Assembly (NCBI RefSeq): GCF_005405225.1
Contig: NZ_BJDQ01000003.1
Coordinates: 1-64,000, forward strand
Origin: Enterococcus dongliensis
Lineage (GTDB): Bacteria > Bacillota > Bacilli > Lactobacillales > Enterococcaceae
Length of the DNA: 64,000 bases
Direction: 5' to 3'
Under the pieces are notes generated by a model. That model was not told the origin of the DNA. It made no database searches and was given only the letters and a program-made list of their open reading frames with translations. Made by a program: the position numbers and the translations under genes. This document shows positions 54,058-64,000 of this stretch, in pieces. Each line of letters starts with the position of its first letter. Position 1 is the first letter of the stretch.

Positions 54058-54484
54058 GACAATTCCCCTCACAACTATGATTCTTTGTTTCAAAAAAAGG
54101 ATTTCCCGCATCAACTTTGATCTCTGAAGAAACTGTCTGTGCCAAACATTGACTAATCTCATCCAATAATTGTTGAAGATCCGTCTCCGCTACACGAAAG
54201 GACGCTACTTTCTCATTCAAGTCAAGGGCACGTTTGCTTGCGCGGACTTTACGCTGTTGCATGCGATAATCAGGTGCGTATTTCCCATATTCAGCAATTC
54301 GTTCAAATTTATCCTTTTCACTTTGAAAAGTTCTCTTAAGTTCTGCTACTTCTGTACAGTCGTTCATCTGTTTTTTTTTCTGTAGATAGATATTATAGCT
54401 TTGACTCGCTAAAATCGCTTGGATCAACACCTGATTCTGATCTTCCAGTTGAAAAAAAGCTTCATTAATAATCAATCTATTCAC
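54050..54484 (-). CDS. ylbF: YlbF family protein (RicF-like)
   Basis: 144 residues, coiled helical YlbF/YmcA family (FRVAETDLQQLLDEISQCLA), with C-terminal cysteines in HSCEGNCHG. In Bacillus the Y-complex (YlbF, YmcA, YaaT) carries Fe-S clusters and controls RNase Y and competence. Overlaps the CAP-associated gene by 8 nt. Confidence 0.8.
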   Translation of the reverse strand: MNRLIINEAFFQLEDQNQVLIQAILASQSYNIYLQKKKQMNDCTEVAELKRTFQSEKDKFERIAEYGKYAPDYRMQQRKVRASKRALDLNEKVASFRVAETDLQQLLDEISQCLAQTVSSEIKVDAGNPFFETKNHSCEGNCHG

Positions 54485-55583
54485 TATCCTTTGTTTTTTC
54501 TGACTCTTGTAACAAGACTAGCACATTTTCTTGATCAATTGCAACGCCAAGTTCTGATGCTGGTGCATCAATAACCTTGTTCAAATGATCTTGACTGATC
54601 CAGTTAAACAAATTAAATAATGGATCGATAGTCGGCGAGTAGAAGAACCCCTCTGTGTAATCGATGTCGTCACGTTTTGCTAATTCATTAAACTCTGCTG
54701 GGGACAACTCAAAAGCTAAATTGCTCAAATGGGCTTCTTGATCCATTTGCCATTCTTCCAGGCGGTCATTGGTCAACACTTTTTTAGGGGTTGTTAAAAA
54801 ACTTTTTAACAACTTTTCACTGTCATCTGTTACATGCTCTCCTGTTGTGAAACTTGGCTGTTTATACAAATTACGGTAACGATTTATCGCTTCGATTAAT
54901 CGTGATTGTTTTTGTCGATTTAAAAGTTCCCAATCAAGGCTGCTTTCCTGTACACGATTAGCTAAAGGATTGCCGCTATTAATTTGATAGGGCATCAACC
55001 GTAAAAGGTTTTCTAGATCCAGATAGACTGCACCGATCATTTTTTCATTTTCTCCGTTAAAAAAAACCATCGCAAACGTCCGATTATCAAATGCCACTAA
55101 AGGGCGGAAACGCATATCATTTTCACTCAACTCAATCGCTACAGGCTCTTCATCATAATTTAAGGCAAAGTTAGCAGATAAATTGATCTGATCTGAAAAT
55201 TGACTGCTAGTCATGCCGAATTTAAACGGCGTAATTTCAGTTTTTTTTGCCATCACCTTGATTACACTAACTTTGCCCGCCTCTACATTGACTTCTAAGA
55301 TTCCTTGATCAAAGGCATAATTGCGTGTTTCAAAAAAGAAGCCGCTATTTTCTACTTTTATTGGCTCACCAAACGTTTTTTCAAAGTTTTCGATTGGTTG
55401 CAAAATATAATTGGCAAATCCTTCCGCCTTGATTGTCTGATGTTTCAATGCTTTATGATGGACAGTTTGATTGGTCTGATTGACTGGAATCTTTTTTTGT
55501 GTTGGCGGAAAGAGGACCGGCTGCAAATAGTAGCCAATCAAAACTAAAAATAGAATACTTAGAAAACCGATCACTCTTTTCAC
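54477..55583 (-). CDS. CAP-associated-domain membrane protein (YlbC-like)
   Basis: 368 residues: N-terminal membrane anchor (residues about 5-22), CAP-associated domain (IENFEKTFGEPIKVENSGFF to about residue 190) and a C-terminal CAP/SCP-like region (LIEAINRYRNLYKQPSF, QEAHLSNLAFE, ELGVAIDQENVLV) whose active-site residues look incomplete. GTG start at 55583 behind GGAGG. Same place as ylbC in Bacillus. Function unknown. Confidence 0.75.
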   Translation of the reverse strand: MKRVIGFLSILFLVLIGYYLQPVLFPPTQKKIPVNQTNQTVHHKALKHQTIKAEGFANYILQPIENFEKTFGEPIKVENSGFFFETRNYAFDQGILEVNVEAGKVSVIKVMAKKTEITPFKFGMTSSQFSDQINLSANFALNYDEEPVAIELSENDMRFRPLVAFDNRTFAMVFFNGENEKMIGAVYLDLENLLRLMPYQINSGNPLANRVQESSLDWELLNRQKQSRLIEAINRYRNLYKQPSFTTGEHVTDDSEKLLKSFLTTPKKVLTNDRLEEWQMDQEAHLSNLAFELSPAEFNELAKRDDIDYTEGFFYSPTIDPLFNLFNWISQDHLNKVIDAPASELGVAIDQENVLVLLQESEKTKDSE

Positions 55584-55632
55584 ACGACTTCCCTCCAATC
55601 ATAGCTATTCAAGAACTTCTTGATGATCAATC

Positions 55633-58600
55633 TTATTTTTCTTTTACTTCAATCAATAAATCTCCAGAAGCGATGCTTTCGCCTTCTTCTACATATAAAT
55701 GAGAAACTTTTCCAGCAAAACGGGCATCGATCGACGTTTCCATCTTCATTGCCTCAGTAATTAGTAACGGTTGCCCTTTTTCTACATAATCACCTTTTTT
55801 GACTAAAACTTTCAAAACAGAACCAGTCATTGTCGCACCGATTTGTTCACGATTAGTTGGTTCAACTTTACGTTTTGTTTGGACTGCACTCTTGATTGAA
55901 GCATCTTTGATAACAATCTCACGACGTTGACCATTCAAGTTAAAGAACAAGGTACGATTTCCTTCGACATCTGCTTCACCGATCTCATCTAAACGAATAA
56001 TCAATATTTTCCCTTTTTCGATCTGGACATTGATTGTTTCACCAAGACGCATCCCAGAAAAGAACGTTGGTGTATCCAACAATGTAACGTCTGCAAACTG
56101 TTCATATGCTTTTTGATAATCTAAAAATACTTGCGGATACATCAAGTAGCTTAAAACATCTGTTTTACTTGGTTCAAAACCAATCAATTCTTGCAGTTCT
56201 TGTTTTACTTTTTCAAAATCAACTGGTTCAGCAAATTTCCCAGGGCGTTCTGTCATAGCTGGTCGTCCGTGTAAAATAATCTGCTGTAATTTTTCAGGGA
56301 ACCCGCCAACTGGCTGACCTAGCTCTCCTTGGAAGAAACTTATCACTGAATCAGGGTAACTTAATTCCTCACCACGATCATAGATATCTTGTTCAGTCAG
56401 ATTATTTTGGACCATAAATAATGCCATGTCTCCCACAACTTTCGAAGATGGAGTAACTTTTACGATATCTCCGAACATCAGATTGACTGATTGATACATG
56501 TCTTTGATTTCATCCCACTTATCGCCTAGTCCAACTGCTTTAGCTTGCTGTTGTAGGTTTGAGTACTGTCCACCTGGCATTTCGTGATCATAGACCTCTG
56601 TTTGAGCTGCTACGATTCCATTTTCAAAACTTGCATAATAAGGACGAACATCTTCCCAGTAATGGTTTAATTGGCGAACATTTTTCAAATTCACTTTCGG
56701 TGTTCGGTCGCCATATTGCAATGCGTAATACAAGCTACTGATACTTGGTTGACTCGTTGCTCCACTCATTGCACTCGTTGCAACATCAACGATGTCTACA
56801 CCCGCTTTGACAGCCGCAGAAAGTGTAATAATCCCATTTCCAGCTGTGTCATGTGTATGCAGATGAATTGGTAGATCCGTTGTTTCTTTTAACTCACTGA
56901 TTAAACGGAAAGCAGCTTGCGGTTTCAACAAGCCGGCCATATCTTTGATTGCAATCATATGGGCCCCGATTGCTTCCAATTCTTTGGCCATCTCTTTGTA
57001 GTATTGAACATTATATTTTGTTCGATTTGGATCTAAGATATCGCCAGTATAACAAATAGTTCCTTCAGCGATCTTTCCAGCATCACGAACGTATTGAATA
57101 CTCTTTTCCATTTGCGGAATCCAGTTCAAACTGTCAAAGATTCGGAAAACATCAATCCCATTATGTGCTGCTTCTTTGATAAATTCTTCCAATACATTGT
57201 CTGGATAATTTGAATAACCGACTGCATTGGAACCACGGAAAAGCATTTGCAATAACGTATTAGGCATTGCTTTACGCAATAATTTTAGGCGTTTCCAAGG
57301 ATTTTCAGTCAAGAAACGATATGCGACGTCAAATGTCGCTCCCCCCCACATCTCACTTGAGAACAATTCAGGGATTCCTTCGCCAGTTGCTTGCGCTATA
57401 TTTAGCAAGTCATGTGTTCGAACACGAGTAGCTAACAAACTTTGATGAGCATCACGGAAAGTCGTATCCGTCAATAAAACAGATTCTTGTTTTTTGACCC
57501 ACTTAGCTACTGCCTCGGGACCGTCTTGATCCAAAATATTTTTTGCAGTAATCATTGGATTTTGTTCAACTTTAGGTAAACGAGGTGTTTCAAAATAGCG
57601 TTTTTCTTGTTTTTCGATACCCGGGAAACCGTTGACCGTAATCTCAGAAATATACCGCATCGTTTTGTTGCCGCGATCTCGGATGCGAGGAAATTCAAAT
57701 AGTTCGGGTGTGTTGTCAATAAATGTTGTTTTGGCATCCCCACTTTGGAAAACAGGATGACTAATGACGTTATGCATAAACGGAATATTTGTTTTTACAC
57801 CGCGAATACGAAATTCAATCAGGCAGCGTTGCATTTTTTCAATTGCTTGATCAAAACTCAAGGCATACGTACATACTTTTACTAATAATGAATCAAAATA
57901 AGGTGTTACCGTTGCGCCTGCATAGGCGTTACCAACATCTAGACGCACTCCAAAACCACCTGGGGAACGATACGTATCGATTTTACCTGTATCAGGCATA
58001 AAACCGTTCAATGGGTCTTCTGTCGTTATACGGCACTGGATAGCTGCTCCAGAGACATGAATGTCTTCTTGTTTAGGTAGTCCAATCTCAGTGTGTAAAT
58101 CTTGCCCTTGGGCAATCATTAATTGTGAAGTAACAATATCAATCCCCGTAATCAGCTCAGTAATCGTATGTTCTACTTGCACTCGTGGATTTACTTCAAT
58201 AAAGTAAAAATTATCGCCTTCAACTAAAAATTCAACGGTTCCGGCATTGACATACCCTACATGTTTCATCAACTGAACAGCAGCCTGACAGATTTTTTCC
58301 CGTTGCTCTGTATTTAAAGAGATACAAGGGGCAACTTCAACGACTTTTTGATGACGACGTTGAACTGAACAGTCACGTTCGAATAAATGGATGACGTTGC
58401 CATGAGTATCCCCTAAGATCTGTACCTCGATATGTTTAGGATTGGCAACATATTTTTCAACATAGATCTCATCGTTACCAAAAGCTGCTTTGGCTTCACT
58501 TTTAGCTCGATCATAGCCTTCGCGTGCTTCTTTTTCATCGTGAGCGACCCGCATACCACGCCCGCCGCCGCCTAAAGCAGCTTTGATCATGATTGGATAC

Positions 58601-59055
58601 CCATGTGATTCAGCAAATTCTAAGACACCTTCGATTGTATCAACCGGACCATCAGAACCAGGAATTGACGGAATCCCAGCTTCTAATGCTGCAGCTTTGG
58701 CCTTGATTTTATCACCAAAAATATCTAAATGGTGCAATTCTGGACCCACAAAAATAAGTCCTTCTTCACGACACCGTTTAGCAAATTCTAAGTTTTCTGA
58801 AAGGAAACCATAGCCTGGATGAATCGCATCTACTTCTGCTTCTTTAGCTACCCGAATAATGTCTTCAATATCTAAATAAGCATCAATCGGTTTTTTCCCT
58901 TTACCGACTAAATATGCTTCATCTGATTTAAAACGATGAACGGAATACTGATCTTCTTCTGCAAAGATCGCTACCGTTTTAATGTTTAATTCGCTACATG
59001 CGCGAAAGACGCGTGTTGCAATTTCTCCTCTATTTGCTACCAATACTTTTTTCAT
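55633..59055 (-). CDS. pyc: Pyruvate carboxylase
   Basis: 1140 residues, full length. Biotin carboxylase (1-450, MKKVLVANRGEIATRVFRAC; GGGGRGMRVA), carboxyltransferase (about 530-800, LLTDTTFRDAHQSLLATRVR region; Zn ligands HLHTHDTAG), allosteric linker, and C-terminal biotin carrier with EAMKMET, biotinylated Lys1104. Makes oxaloacetate from pyruvate and bicarbonate with ATP. Five nt behind ftsW, as in the Bacillus order ylaN-ftsW-pycA. Confidence 0.95.
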   Translation of the reverse strand: MKKVLVANRGEIATRVFRACSELNIKTVAIFAEEDQYSVHRFKSDEAYLVGKGKKPIDAYLDIEDIIRVAKEAEVDAIHPGYGFLSENLEFAKRCREEGLIFVGPELHHLDIFGDKIKAKAAALEAGIPSIPGSDGPVDTIEGVLEFAESHGYPIMIKAALGGGGRGMRVAHDEKEAREGYDRAKSEAKAAFGNDEIYVEKYVANPKHIEVQILGDTHGNVIHLFERDCSVQRRHQKVVEVAPCISLNTEQREKICQAAVQLMKHVGYVNAGTVEFLVEGDNFYFIEVNPRVQVEHTITELITGIDIVTSQLMIAQGQDLHTEIGLPKQEDIHVSGAAIQCRITTEDPLNGFMPDTGKIDTYRSPGGFGVRLDVGNAYAGATVTPYFDSLLVKVCTYALSFDQAIEKMQRCLIEFRIRGVKTNIPFMHNVISHPVFQSGDAKTTFIDNTPELFEFPRIRDRGNKTMRYISEITVNGFPGIEKQEKRYFETPRLPKVEQNPMITAKNILDQDGPEAVAKWVKKQESVLLTDTTFRDAHQSLLATRVRTHDLLNIAQATGEGIPELFSSEMWGGATFDVAYRFLTENPWKRLKLLRKAMPNTLLQMLFRGSNAVGYSNYPDNVLEEFIKEAAHNGIDVFRIFDSLNWIPQMEKSIQYVRDAGKIAEGTICYTGDILDPNRTKYNVQYYKEMAKELEAIGAHMIAIKDMAGLLKPQAAFRLISELKETTDLPIHLHTHDTAGNGIITLSAAVKAGVDIVDVATSAMSGATSQPSISSLYYALQYGDRTPKVNLKNVRQLNHYWEDVRPYYASFENGIVAAQTEVYDHEMPGGQYSNLQQQAKAVGLGDKWDEIKDMYQSVNLMFGDIVKVTPSSKVVGDMALFMVQNNLTEQDIYDRGEELSYPDSVISFFQGELGQPVGGFPEKLQQIILHGRPAMTERPGKFAEPVDFEKVKQELQELIGFEPSKTDVLSYLMYPQVFLDYQKAYEQFADVTLLDTPTFFSGMRLGETINVQIEKGKILIIRLDEIGEADVEGNRTLFFNLNGQRREIVIKDASIKSAVQTKRKVEPTNREQIGATMTGSVLKVLVKKGDYVEKGQPLLITEAMKMETSIDARFAGKVSHLYVEEGESIASGDLLIEVKEK

Positions 59056-59060
59056 ACACT

Positions 59061-60251
59061 TTACTCCTGACTTTTTAAGTATTCATACTCGATTGCCAAT
59101 TTCGTGCGCTTTTCATCTGCACTGATATTTAGTGCAAAGGCCACCCCAACGGACAATACAAGTAAGCTATTTCCTCCTTGACTCAAAAATGGGAACGTGA
59201 TCCCGGTCAATGGAATAATTCCTAAAATACCACCAAGATTAATAAAAACTTGTAATAACAACAAACTTCCAATCCCAATACAAATCAATGAATTGAAAGG
59301 TTTTTTTGAACGAATCCCAACCAAGTAGATCCGCGCAATCATAAAAATCAAAATTGCTAAAATTATTAAAGCACCGATCAAACCGACTTCTTCTATGACG
59401 ATAGAAAAAATAAAGTCTGTATGAGCTTCACTTAAAAATCCTTTTTTTTCGATACTATTCCCTAATCCACGACCAAACCAGCCGCCATTAAACATCGCAT
59501 AATACCCATTGACCATTTGATGGCCTTGATCCAACTCATATTTGAAAGGATTTTTAAAACTTTCAAAACGGCTGACGATGTACTGCAGTTTCTCTGGAAG
59601 AATCGCTGAGCCAAAACGAGTCAAAAATTCAATCGCAAGAAAACTACCAACGATACCTACTCCGCCTACAATCAGGCTGATGACCCAATTAATCCCACTA
59701 GCTAAAAGCAAAACCAATGCCAACAATGTAATGATTGCAGCATTTCCCATGTCAGGCTGTACTGCTACCAAAAAGATCATAGCAAAAACTAAGATCAATG
59801 GACGTTTGATATCGGTGACAAAATTATCTTGAATCGTTTCTTGACGTTTGGACAAAATATAAGAAAGATACCAAACAACCATAATTTTTAAATACTCTGC
59901 CGGCTGCATACTAAAAGAACCGATCCGAATCCAACCTTTGGCTCCGTTGACTTCATCTCCAATAAAAAAGACAACAATCAACAGCGCAAAAATGAAATAA
60001 GTCGCAACGATAATTAATTGCTGACTTTTCAATACGTCTGTTTTCATCTTGTACATCAAACTAATCATGATTAAACTTAAGACCCAAAAGATTCCTTGGT
60101 TCATCACCAAACTCGCTGGGTTCGCATCATTTGTAATCAATAAATAGGAAGTTGAACTATATACAAAAATCAAGCCGATTACGGTCAAAATCAAATATGG
60201 AATCAAAATACTATAATCTAAAAAGTGACGTTTTTTTATCTTACTAGGCAA
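59061..60251 (-). CDS. ftsW: FtsW peptidoglycan glycosyltransferase
   Basis: 396 residues, ten transmembrane helices of the SEDS family: FSMQPAEYLKIMVVWYLSY, TDFIFSIVIEEVGLIGA, SQGGNSLLVLSVGVAFALNI. Polymerises septal peptidoglycan with its cognate PBP. TTG start at 60251 behind GGAGG. Synteny next to ylaN and pyc supports FtsW over RodA. Confidence 0.9.
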   Translation of the reverse strand: MPSKIKKRHFLDYSILIPYLILTVIGLIFVYSSTSYLLITNDANPASLVMNQGIFWVLSLIMISLMYKMKTDVLKSQQLIIVATYFIFALLIVVFFIGDEVNGAKGWIRIGSFSMQPAEYLKIMVVWYLSYILSKRQETIQDNFVTDIKRPLILVFAMIFLVAVQPDMGNAAIITLLALVLLLASGINWVISLIVGGVGIVGSFLAIEFLTRFGSAILPEKLQYIVSRFESFKNPFKYELDQGHQMVNGYYAMFNGGWFGRGLGNSIEKKGFLSEAHTDFIFSIVIEEVGLIGALIILAILIFMIARIYLVGIRSKKPFNSLICIGIGSLLLLQVFINLGGILGIIPLTGITFPFLSQGGNSLLVLSVGVAFALNISADEKRTKLAIEYEYLKSQE

Positions 60252-60254
60252 CGG

Positions 60255-60557
60255 CTAAGCCTCCCAGCCGGTATCCGTCAGATCCTGACGAGTTTCGTAC
60301 AAATCTGTATATAAACGATTCAACTCGGCTTCTAATTCACTAAGCATTCGTTGCCCTTCGCCTTGCTTCAAGATCCCTACCTTTTCAGCAAAAAAGACTT
60401 GACGTGAGAAGCCATACATTTGTGTATCAACGACTTCTTCAAAAGCTTTACATTGAGAGATACACAAACTATTTGTTTGATTCCGAATCAACAGTTTGAT
60501 TCGATCAGCATCCTCTTGCAACACCTTAATGGCAAAATCAGAAGAAATATTTTCCAT
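60255..60557 (-). CDS. ylaN: YlaN family protein (UPF0358)
   Basis: 100 residues, matching the whole YlaN family: FAIKVLQEDADRIKLLIRNQ, MYGFSRQVFFAEKVGIL, ELNRLYTDLYETRQ. YlaN is required under iron limitation in Bacillus and Staphylococcus and has been linked to Fur (family knowledge). First gene of the ylaN-ftsW-pyc unit. An extended -10 TGTTATAAT lies at 60586-60594. Confidence 0.9.
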   Translation of the reverse strand: MENISSDFAIKVLQEDADRIKLLIRNQTNSLCISQCKAFEEVVDTQMYGFSRQVFFAEKVGILKQGEGQRMLSELEAELNRLYTDLYETRQDLTDTGWEA

Positions 60558-60870
60558 TTTGCTTCCCTCCTATCTTGATTTCAACATTATAACATAGAAA
60601 AAAATCAAAAAGGAAAAAAAAACGTGAGACTAAGCTTTTTCTAAACTCTTCGTTCGGATTTTGACTTTTACACAGCTTACGAAATATTACATATAGATTA
60701 CAAACAAGAAATCTTAACTGAAAACGCGAAAAATCAATTCTTTTATTCAAACACCCTGTGAAACAAATGTTAAATATGAAACATAACAGTTTTTTATCAT
60801 TTAAAAATGTTCGCATTATGTTTAAAAAAATGAAAAAAAGACTACACCGATGAAGTGTAGTCTTAAACGA
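60558..60870 (-). terminator. Intergenic region with typA terminator and ylaN promoter
   Basis: AAGACTACAC (60838-60847) pairs with GTGTAGTCTT (60855-60864) with a minus-strand T run, ending typA. The AT-rich rest contains the -10 TATAAT for ylaN (60586-60591) and no credible gene; a 92-codon frame here lacks a start site and protein-like content. Confidence 0.7.
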
Positions 60871-62709
60871 TTATTCAGCTACTTTACGTTTTTTCGCTGC
60901 TTTTTCACGTTCTGATTTGTTCAAGATTTGTTTACGCAGACGGATGGTTTCTGGCGTGATTTCGCAGTATTCATCGTCATTTAAGAATTCTAAAGATTCT
61001 TCTAAAGTCAAGATCCGTGGTTTTTTGATCACTGACGTTTGGTCTTTGTTAGCTGAACGAACGTTGGTCATTTGTTTTGCTTTTGTGATATTGACACCTA
61101 AGTCTTTATCACGGCTGTTTTCACCAACAATCATTCCTTCATAAATTTCTGTTCCTGGTTCAACGAAGACAGTTCCACGTTCTTCAACGCTCATGATTGA
61201 GTACATCGTTGCTTTACCTGCATCAACAGAAACTAGTGCACCATTACGACGTCCGCCAATTACGCTTTGAATCACTGGTAAGTATTGATCGAAGGTGTGG
61301 CTCATGATTCCGTACCCACGAGTCATTGATAAGAATTCAGTCGTAAATCCTAATAGACCACGAGCAGGCGCTAAGAAGACCAAACGAATTTGTCCGTTAC
61401 CAGAATGGACCATGTCTTGCATTTCTGCTTTACGTTGACCTAATGCTTCAATCACGCTTCCCATGTATTCTTCAGGTGTGTCGATTTGAACTCGTTCGAA
61501 CGGTTCGCATTTTACACCGTCTACGATTTTTTCGATAACTTCTGGACGTGATACTTGTAATTCATAGCCTTCACGACGCATATTTTCAATTAAGATAGAT
61601 AAATGCAATTCCCCACGGCCTGAAACAGTCCAAGCATCTGGTGAATCAGTTTGTTCAACACGCAGTGAAACGTCTGTATGCAATTCTGACATCAATCGTT
61701 CTTCGATCTTACGAGATGTCACATATTTTCCTTCGCGACCAGCAAATGGTGAATTGTTAACTAAGAAGGTCATTTGCAAGGTTGGTTCATCGATGTGTAA
61801 TACTGGTAATGCTTCTTGGTGATCGATAGGTGTGACTGTCTCTCCAACGAAGATATCTTCCATACCAGAAACAGCAATCAAGTCGCCGGCTTGTGCTTCT
61901 TGGACTTCCAAACGTTGTAAACCGAAGAAACCAAAGATTTTTGTTACACGGAAGTTTTTAATCGAACCATCAAGTTTCATAACTGATACTTGGTCGCCGA
62001 CTTTCATTTTTCCCCGGAACACACGACCAATCCCAATACGTCCAACATAGTCATTATAATCTAATAATGATACTTGGAATTGTAGTGGTTCATCGCTATT
62101 ATCAACTGGTGCAGGAATCTTTTCGATAATCGTATCGAAGATCGGTACCATTGTTGATTCTTGTGACGTTGGATCATCTGATAGACTAGAAGTTCCGTTG
62201 ATTGCTGAAGCATATACAACTGGGAAATCTAATTGATCATCATCCGCACCTAGTTCGATAAACAATTCTAAGACTTCGTCCACAACTTCTTCTGGACGAG
62301 CAGAAGGTTTATCGATTTTATTTACGACTACGATTGGTGTTAAATGTTGTTCCAATGCTTTTTTCAAAACAAAACGTGTTTGAGGCATCGTTCCTTCATA
62401 AGCATCGACAACTAATAATACACCATCAACCATTTTCATGATCCGCTCAACTTCGCCACCGAAATCGGCATGCCCAGGAGTGTCCATAATGTTGATTTTA
62501 TAATCTTTATAGTTTACGGCTGTATTTTTTGCTAAGATCGTGATTCCACGTTCTTTTTCTAATGCATTTGAATCCATTGCCCGTTCTTGTAACTGAACAT
62601 GGCTATCAAGGGTATCTGATTGTTTTAACATTTCATCAACTAAAGTTGTTTTACCATGGTCAACGTGGGCGATAATAGCCACGTTGCGGATATCTTCTCT
62701 GTATTTCAA
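60871..62709 (-). CDS. typA: Ribosome-associated GTPase TypA/BipA
   Basis: 612 residues, translational GTPase: G1 AHVDHGKT (14-21), [23 protein letters not shown], then domains II, III, V and the BipA C-terminal domain ([39 protein letters not shown]). Acts in ribosome assembly and stress. TTG start with AAGGAG 9 nt upstream. Confidence 0.95.
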   Translation of the reverse strand: MKYREDIRNVAIIAHVDHGKTTLVDEMLKQSDTLDSHVQLQERAMDSNALEKERGITILAKNTAVNYKDYKINIMDTPGHADFGGEVERIMKMVDGVLLVVDAYEGTMPQTRFVLKKALEQHLTPIVVVNKIDKPSARPEEVVDEVLELFIELGADDDQLDFPVVYASAINGTSSLSDDPTSQESTMVPIFDTIIEKIPAPVDNSDEPLQFQVSLLDYNDYVGRIGIGRVFRGKMKVGDQVSVMKLDGSIKNFRVTKIFGFFGLQRLEVQEAQAGDLIAVSGMEDIFVGETVTPIDHQEALPVLHIDEPTLQMTFLVNNSPFAGREGKYVTSRKIEERLMSELHTDVSLRVEQTDSPDAWTVSGRGELHLSILIENMRREGYELQVSRPEVIEKIVDGVKCEPFERVQIDTPEEYMGSVIEALGQRKAEMQDMVHSGNGQIRLVFLAPARGLLGFTTEFLSMTRGYGIMSHTFDQYLPVIQSVIGGRRNGALVSVDAGKATMYSIMSVEERGTVFVEPGTEIYEGMIVGENSRDKDLGVNITKAKQMTNVRSANKDQTSVIKKPRILTLEESLEFLNDDEYCEITPETIRLRKQILNKSEREKAAKKRKVAE

Positions 62710-62819
62710 TTTAATTGCTCCTTTTCTTGTAGCGCGAGACTCACTCGATTGACAATTATAACAGAAAAACCGCGAGAGTGTTAGTAAAACATTTTCATTT
62801 TTTCAGAAAAATAATTTTT

Positions 62820-63584
62820 TTAATGTTTTCCCTTGTGAAATGCTTGGATATCGGTCATGGTTGCTTGTGTTCCACCAATAAAAAACTCACGTTTACGAAA
62901 AGTCAACGGCTGTTTATCCGCTCCCCACGATGGCATGCCTAACTGATCCATCATAATTTTACCTGCAGCATAGTCCCAGGGACTCAGCACGCTGACATAG
63001 CCAATTTGAGTCCCTTTAATCATGGCAATAAATTCCAGACCCGCACAACCTAAAATACGGATGCCCATCGAGGTATTTCCAATCTCTTGTGCGTGATACA
63101 GATTTTGCCGATACAATGCTGCATTCATTCCAATCAAACCTTGACTTAAATGTTTATTTTCTGGAGCCGAGATTTCTTTCTTATTAAAAAAGACCTTACC
63201 GACTTTTGCCCCACCCCAAAAAAGTTCATCTCGCATAACATCATAAATAAAACCTAACTGACCTACGCCATCTTCATAGACAGCAATCATGATACAAAAA
63301 TTTTCTTGTTGCATGACAAAGTTCAATGTCCCATCAATCGGATCAATTACAAAAACACGCCCGCAATCAATAGCTGTTTGATCTAATCCATTCTCTTCAC
63401 CTAAAATTTTTGCTGTTGAATCATAAGCCTTGATCTTTTCAACTAAAAAATTTTGTACCTCTTTATCCACATTTGTCACTAAATCCGTTCGACCATTTTT
63501 TTGATCCACCTTCAGCGCCTCACCCAAACCTGTTTTGATTCTTTCGGCTGCTTCGTAGATCCAACTAATAATCTCTTTTTCCAC
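62820..63584 (-). CDS. Inositol monophosphatase family protein (YktC/SuhB-like)
   Basis: 254 residues with metal-binding LGEENGLD (near 68) and FVIDPIDGTLNFV (near 88), and C-terminal SPWDYAAGKIMMDQLG. Lithium-sensitive phosphatase fold; substrate may be inositol phosphate, 3'-phosphoadenosine phosphate or fructose bisphosphate. GTG start at 63584 with GGGGGAG 6 nt upstream fits better than the frame opening at 63611. Confidence 0.85.
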   Translation of the reverse strand: MEKEIISWIYEAAERIKTGLGEALKVDQKNGRTDLVTNVDKEVQNFLVEKIKAYDSTAKILGEENGLDQTAIDCGRVFVIDPIDGTLNFVMQQENFCIMIAVYEDGVGQLGFIYDVMRDELFWGGAKVGKVFFNKKEISAPENKHLSQGLIGMNAALYRQNLYHAQEIGNTSMGIRILGCAGLEFIAMIKGTQIGYVSVLSPWDYAAGKIMMDQLGMPSWGADKQPLTFRKREFFIGGTQATMTDIQAFHKGKH

Positions 63585-63644
63585 TAAGATCTCCCCCTGA
63601 TTCATGACCACTCGCTTGAATAAATCCGACTATTTTTGACATAT

Positions 63645-63926
63645 TTATGAATCCATTGACATTTTGAATCGTTTGCCAGTAGCAGATTTAGCTCGTTGTA
63701 CCGTATGATAGATCGAATACCCGCTGACTTCTTGAAATTTTCGTCCAATTCGCTTTTCTTCACCAATACTTTTAATGACCGTTTTAAATTTTTTATAACC
63801 AGCTAAAAACGCTGCATTTTCTACCCCGGTTTCATTTGCTTCCTCAACTAAATTAAAAAAATCAATAACTATCGCGATTTCTTCATGTGTCCAATCTTCT
63901 TCAATCGGATAACTATAATTTGCCAT
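63645..63926 (-). CDS. UPF0223 family protein (YktA-like)
   Basis: 93 residues starting MANYSYPIEEDWTHEEIAIV with GAGGTG upstream; matches UPF0223 over its whole length (SIGEEKRIGRKFQEVSGYSIY). Function unknown. Next to the inositol monophosphatase gene as in Bacillus (yktA, yktC). Confidence 0.85.
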   Translation of the reverse strand: MANYSYPIEEDWTHEEIAIVIDFFNLVEEANETGVENAAFLAGYKKFKTVIKSIGEEKRIGRKFQEVSGYSIYHTVQRAKSATGKRFKMSMDS

Positions 63927-64000
63927 TTCTCTACACCTCACTTGAAAACAGTTTACCATAGATTCAGAAAAGCTTTGATCAAAAGCTGTTCATATTTTTT

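Noticed and set aside
60538-60816. A 92-codon frame between ylaN and typA
   Set aside because: It spans the ylaN promoter region, overlaps the ylaN start, has no ribosome binding site and a composition (many Phe, Cys, Arg) typical of random AT-rich DNA.

Overview
The window looks like a stretch of chromosome from a low-GC Firmicute, most likely an Enterococcus or close relative (inference). The right half keeps the Bacillus/Enterococcus order yktA-suhB-typA-ylaN-ftsW-pycA-ylbC-ylbF-ylbG-rsmD-coaD-sepM-comEA-comEB-comEC-holA. The two-component pair and the ligase near 28-32 kb closely resemble enterococcal VanB-type proteins. No 16S rRNA or tRNA gene was seen, so the species is not assigned.

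Layout. 1-2.5 kb: the tail of an IS3-like transposase, then a minus-strand operon for a TVP38-family membrane protein, a YdjY-type lipoprotein and a small membrane protein. The operon is preceded by a structured leader with a tiny reading frame, MFIRSRR. 2.5-27.5 kb: a visibly more AT-rich integrative element of about 25 kb, inserted in the 3' end of a sufT-like (MIP18 family) gene. The displaced host 3' end lies at the left border and a full, restored gene at the right, next to a tyrosine integrase. The element carries an archaeo-eukaryotic-primase-like replication protein beside a tandemly duplicated origin-like region, a serine resolvase, a second short tyrosine recombinase, a phased iteron array beside a winged-helix protein, and cargo that looks defensive: a compact Gabija-like pair, an EcoRI-type methyltransferase with a DUF262-HNH protein, a Fic protein with an altered motif, and a large protein with a HEPN-type motif. 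No relaxase or conjugation genes were recognised.

27.4-32.3 kb: sufT-like gene, then a van-like cluster (response regulator, sensor kinase, VanZ-VanY fusion, D-Ala-D-Lac-type ligase) with no vanH or vanX nearby. Candidate operators made of 11-bp-phased direct repeats lie before both transcription units. 32.4-46.6 kb: housekeeping and transport genes (YitT, YajQ, DinG-like helicase, holin-like protein, MBL hydrolase, phosphatase, UppP, a P1B-4 metal ATPase behind Fur-like boxes, Pit phosphate transport, ribosomal protein S20, an NfnAB-like oxidoreductase with a flavodoxin). 47-64 kb: HolA, the ComE competence genes, coaD/rsmD/ylb genes, pyruvate carboxylase, FtsW, YlaN, TypA, an inositol-monophosphatase-family protein and a UPF0223 protein, nearly all on the minus strand.

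The most unusual signals are inside the element: three copies of a roughly 210-bp cassette predicted to encode a small RNA, each placed behind a different cargo operon in the same orientation; two diverged origin units whose shared scaffold carries different, internally concerted repeat motifs; and a TATCAAC-type motif scattered through its non-coding DNA.
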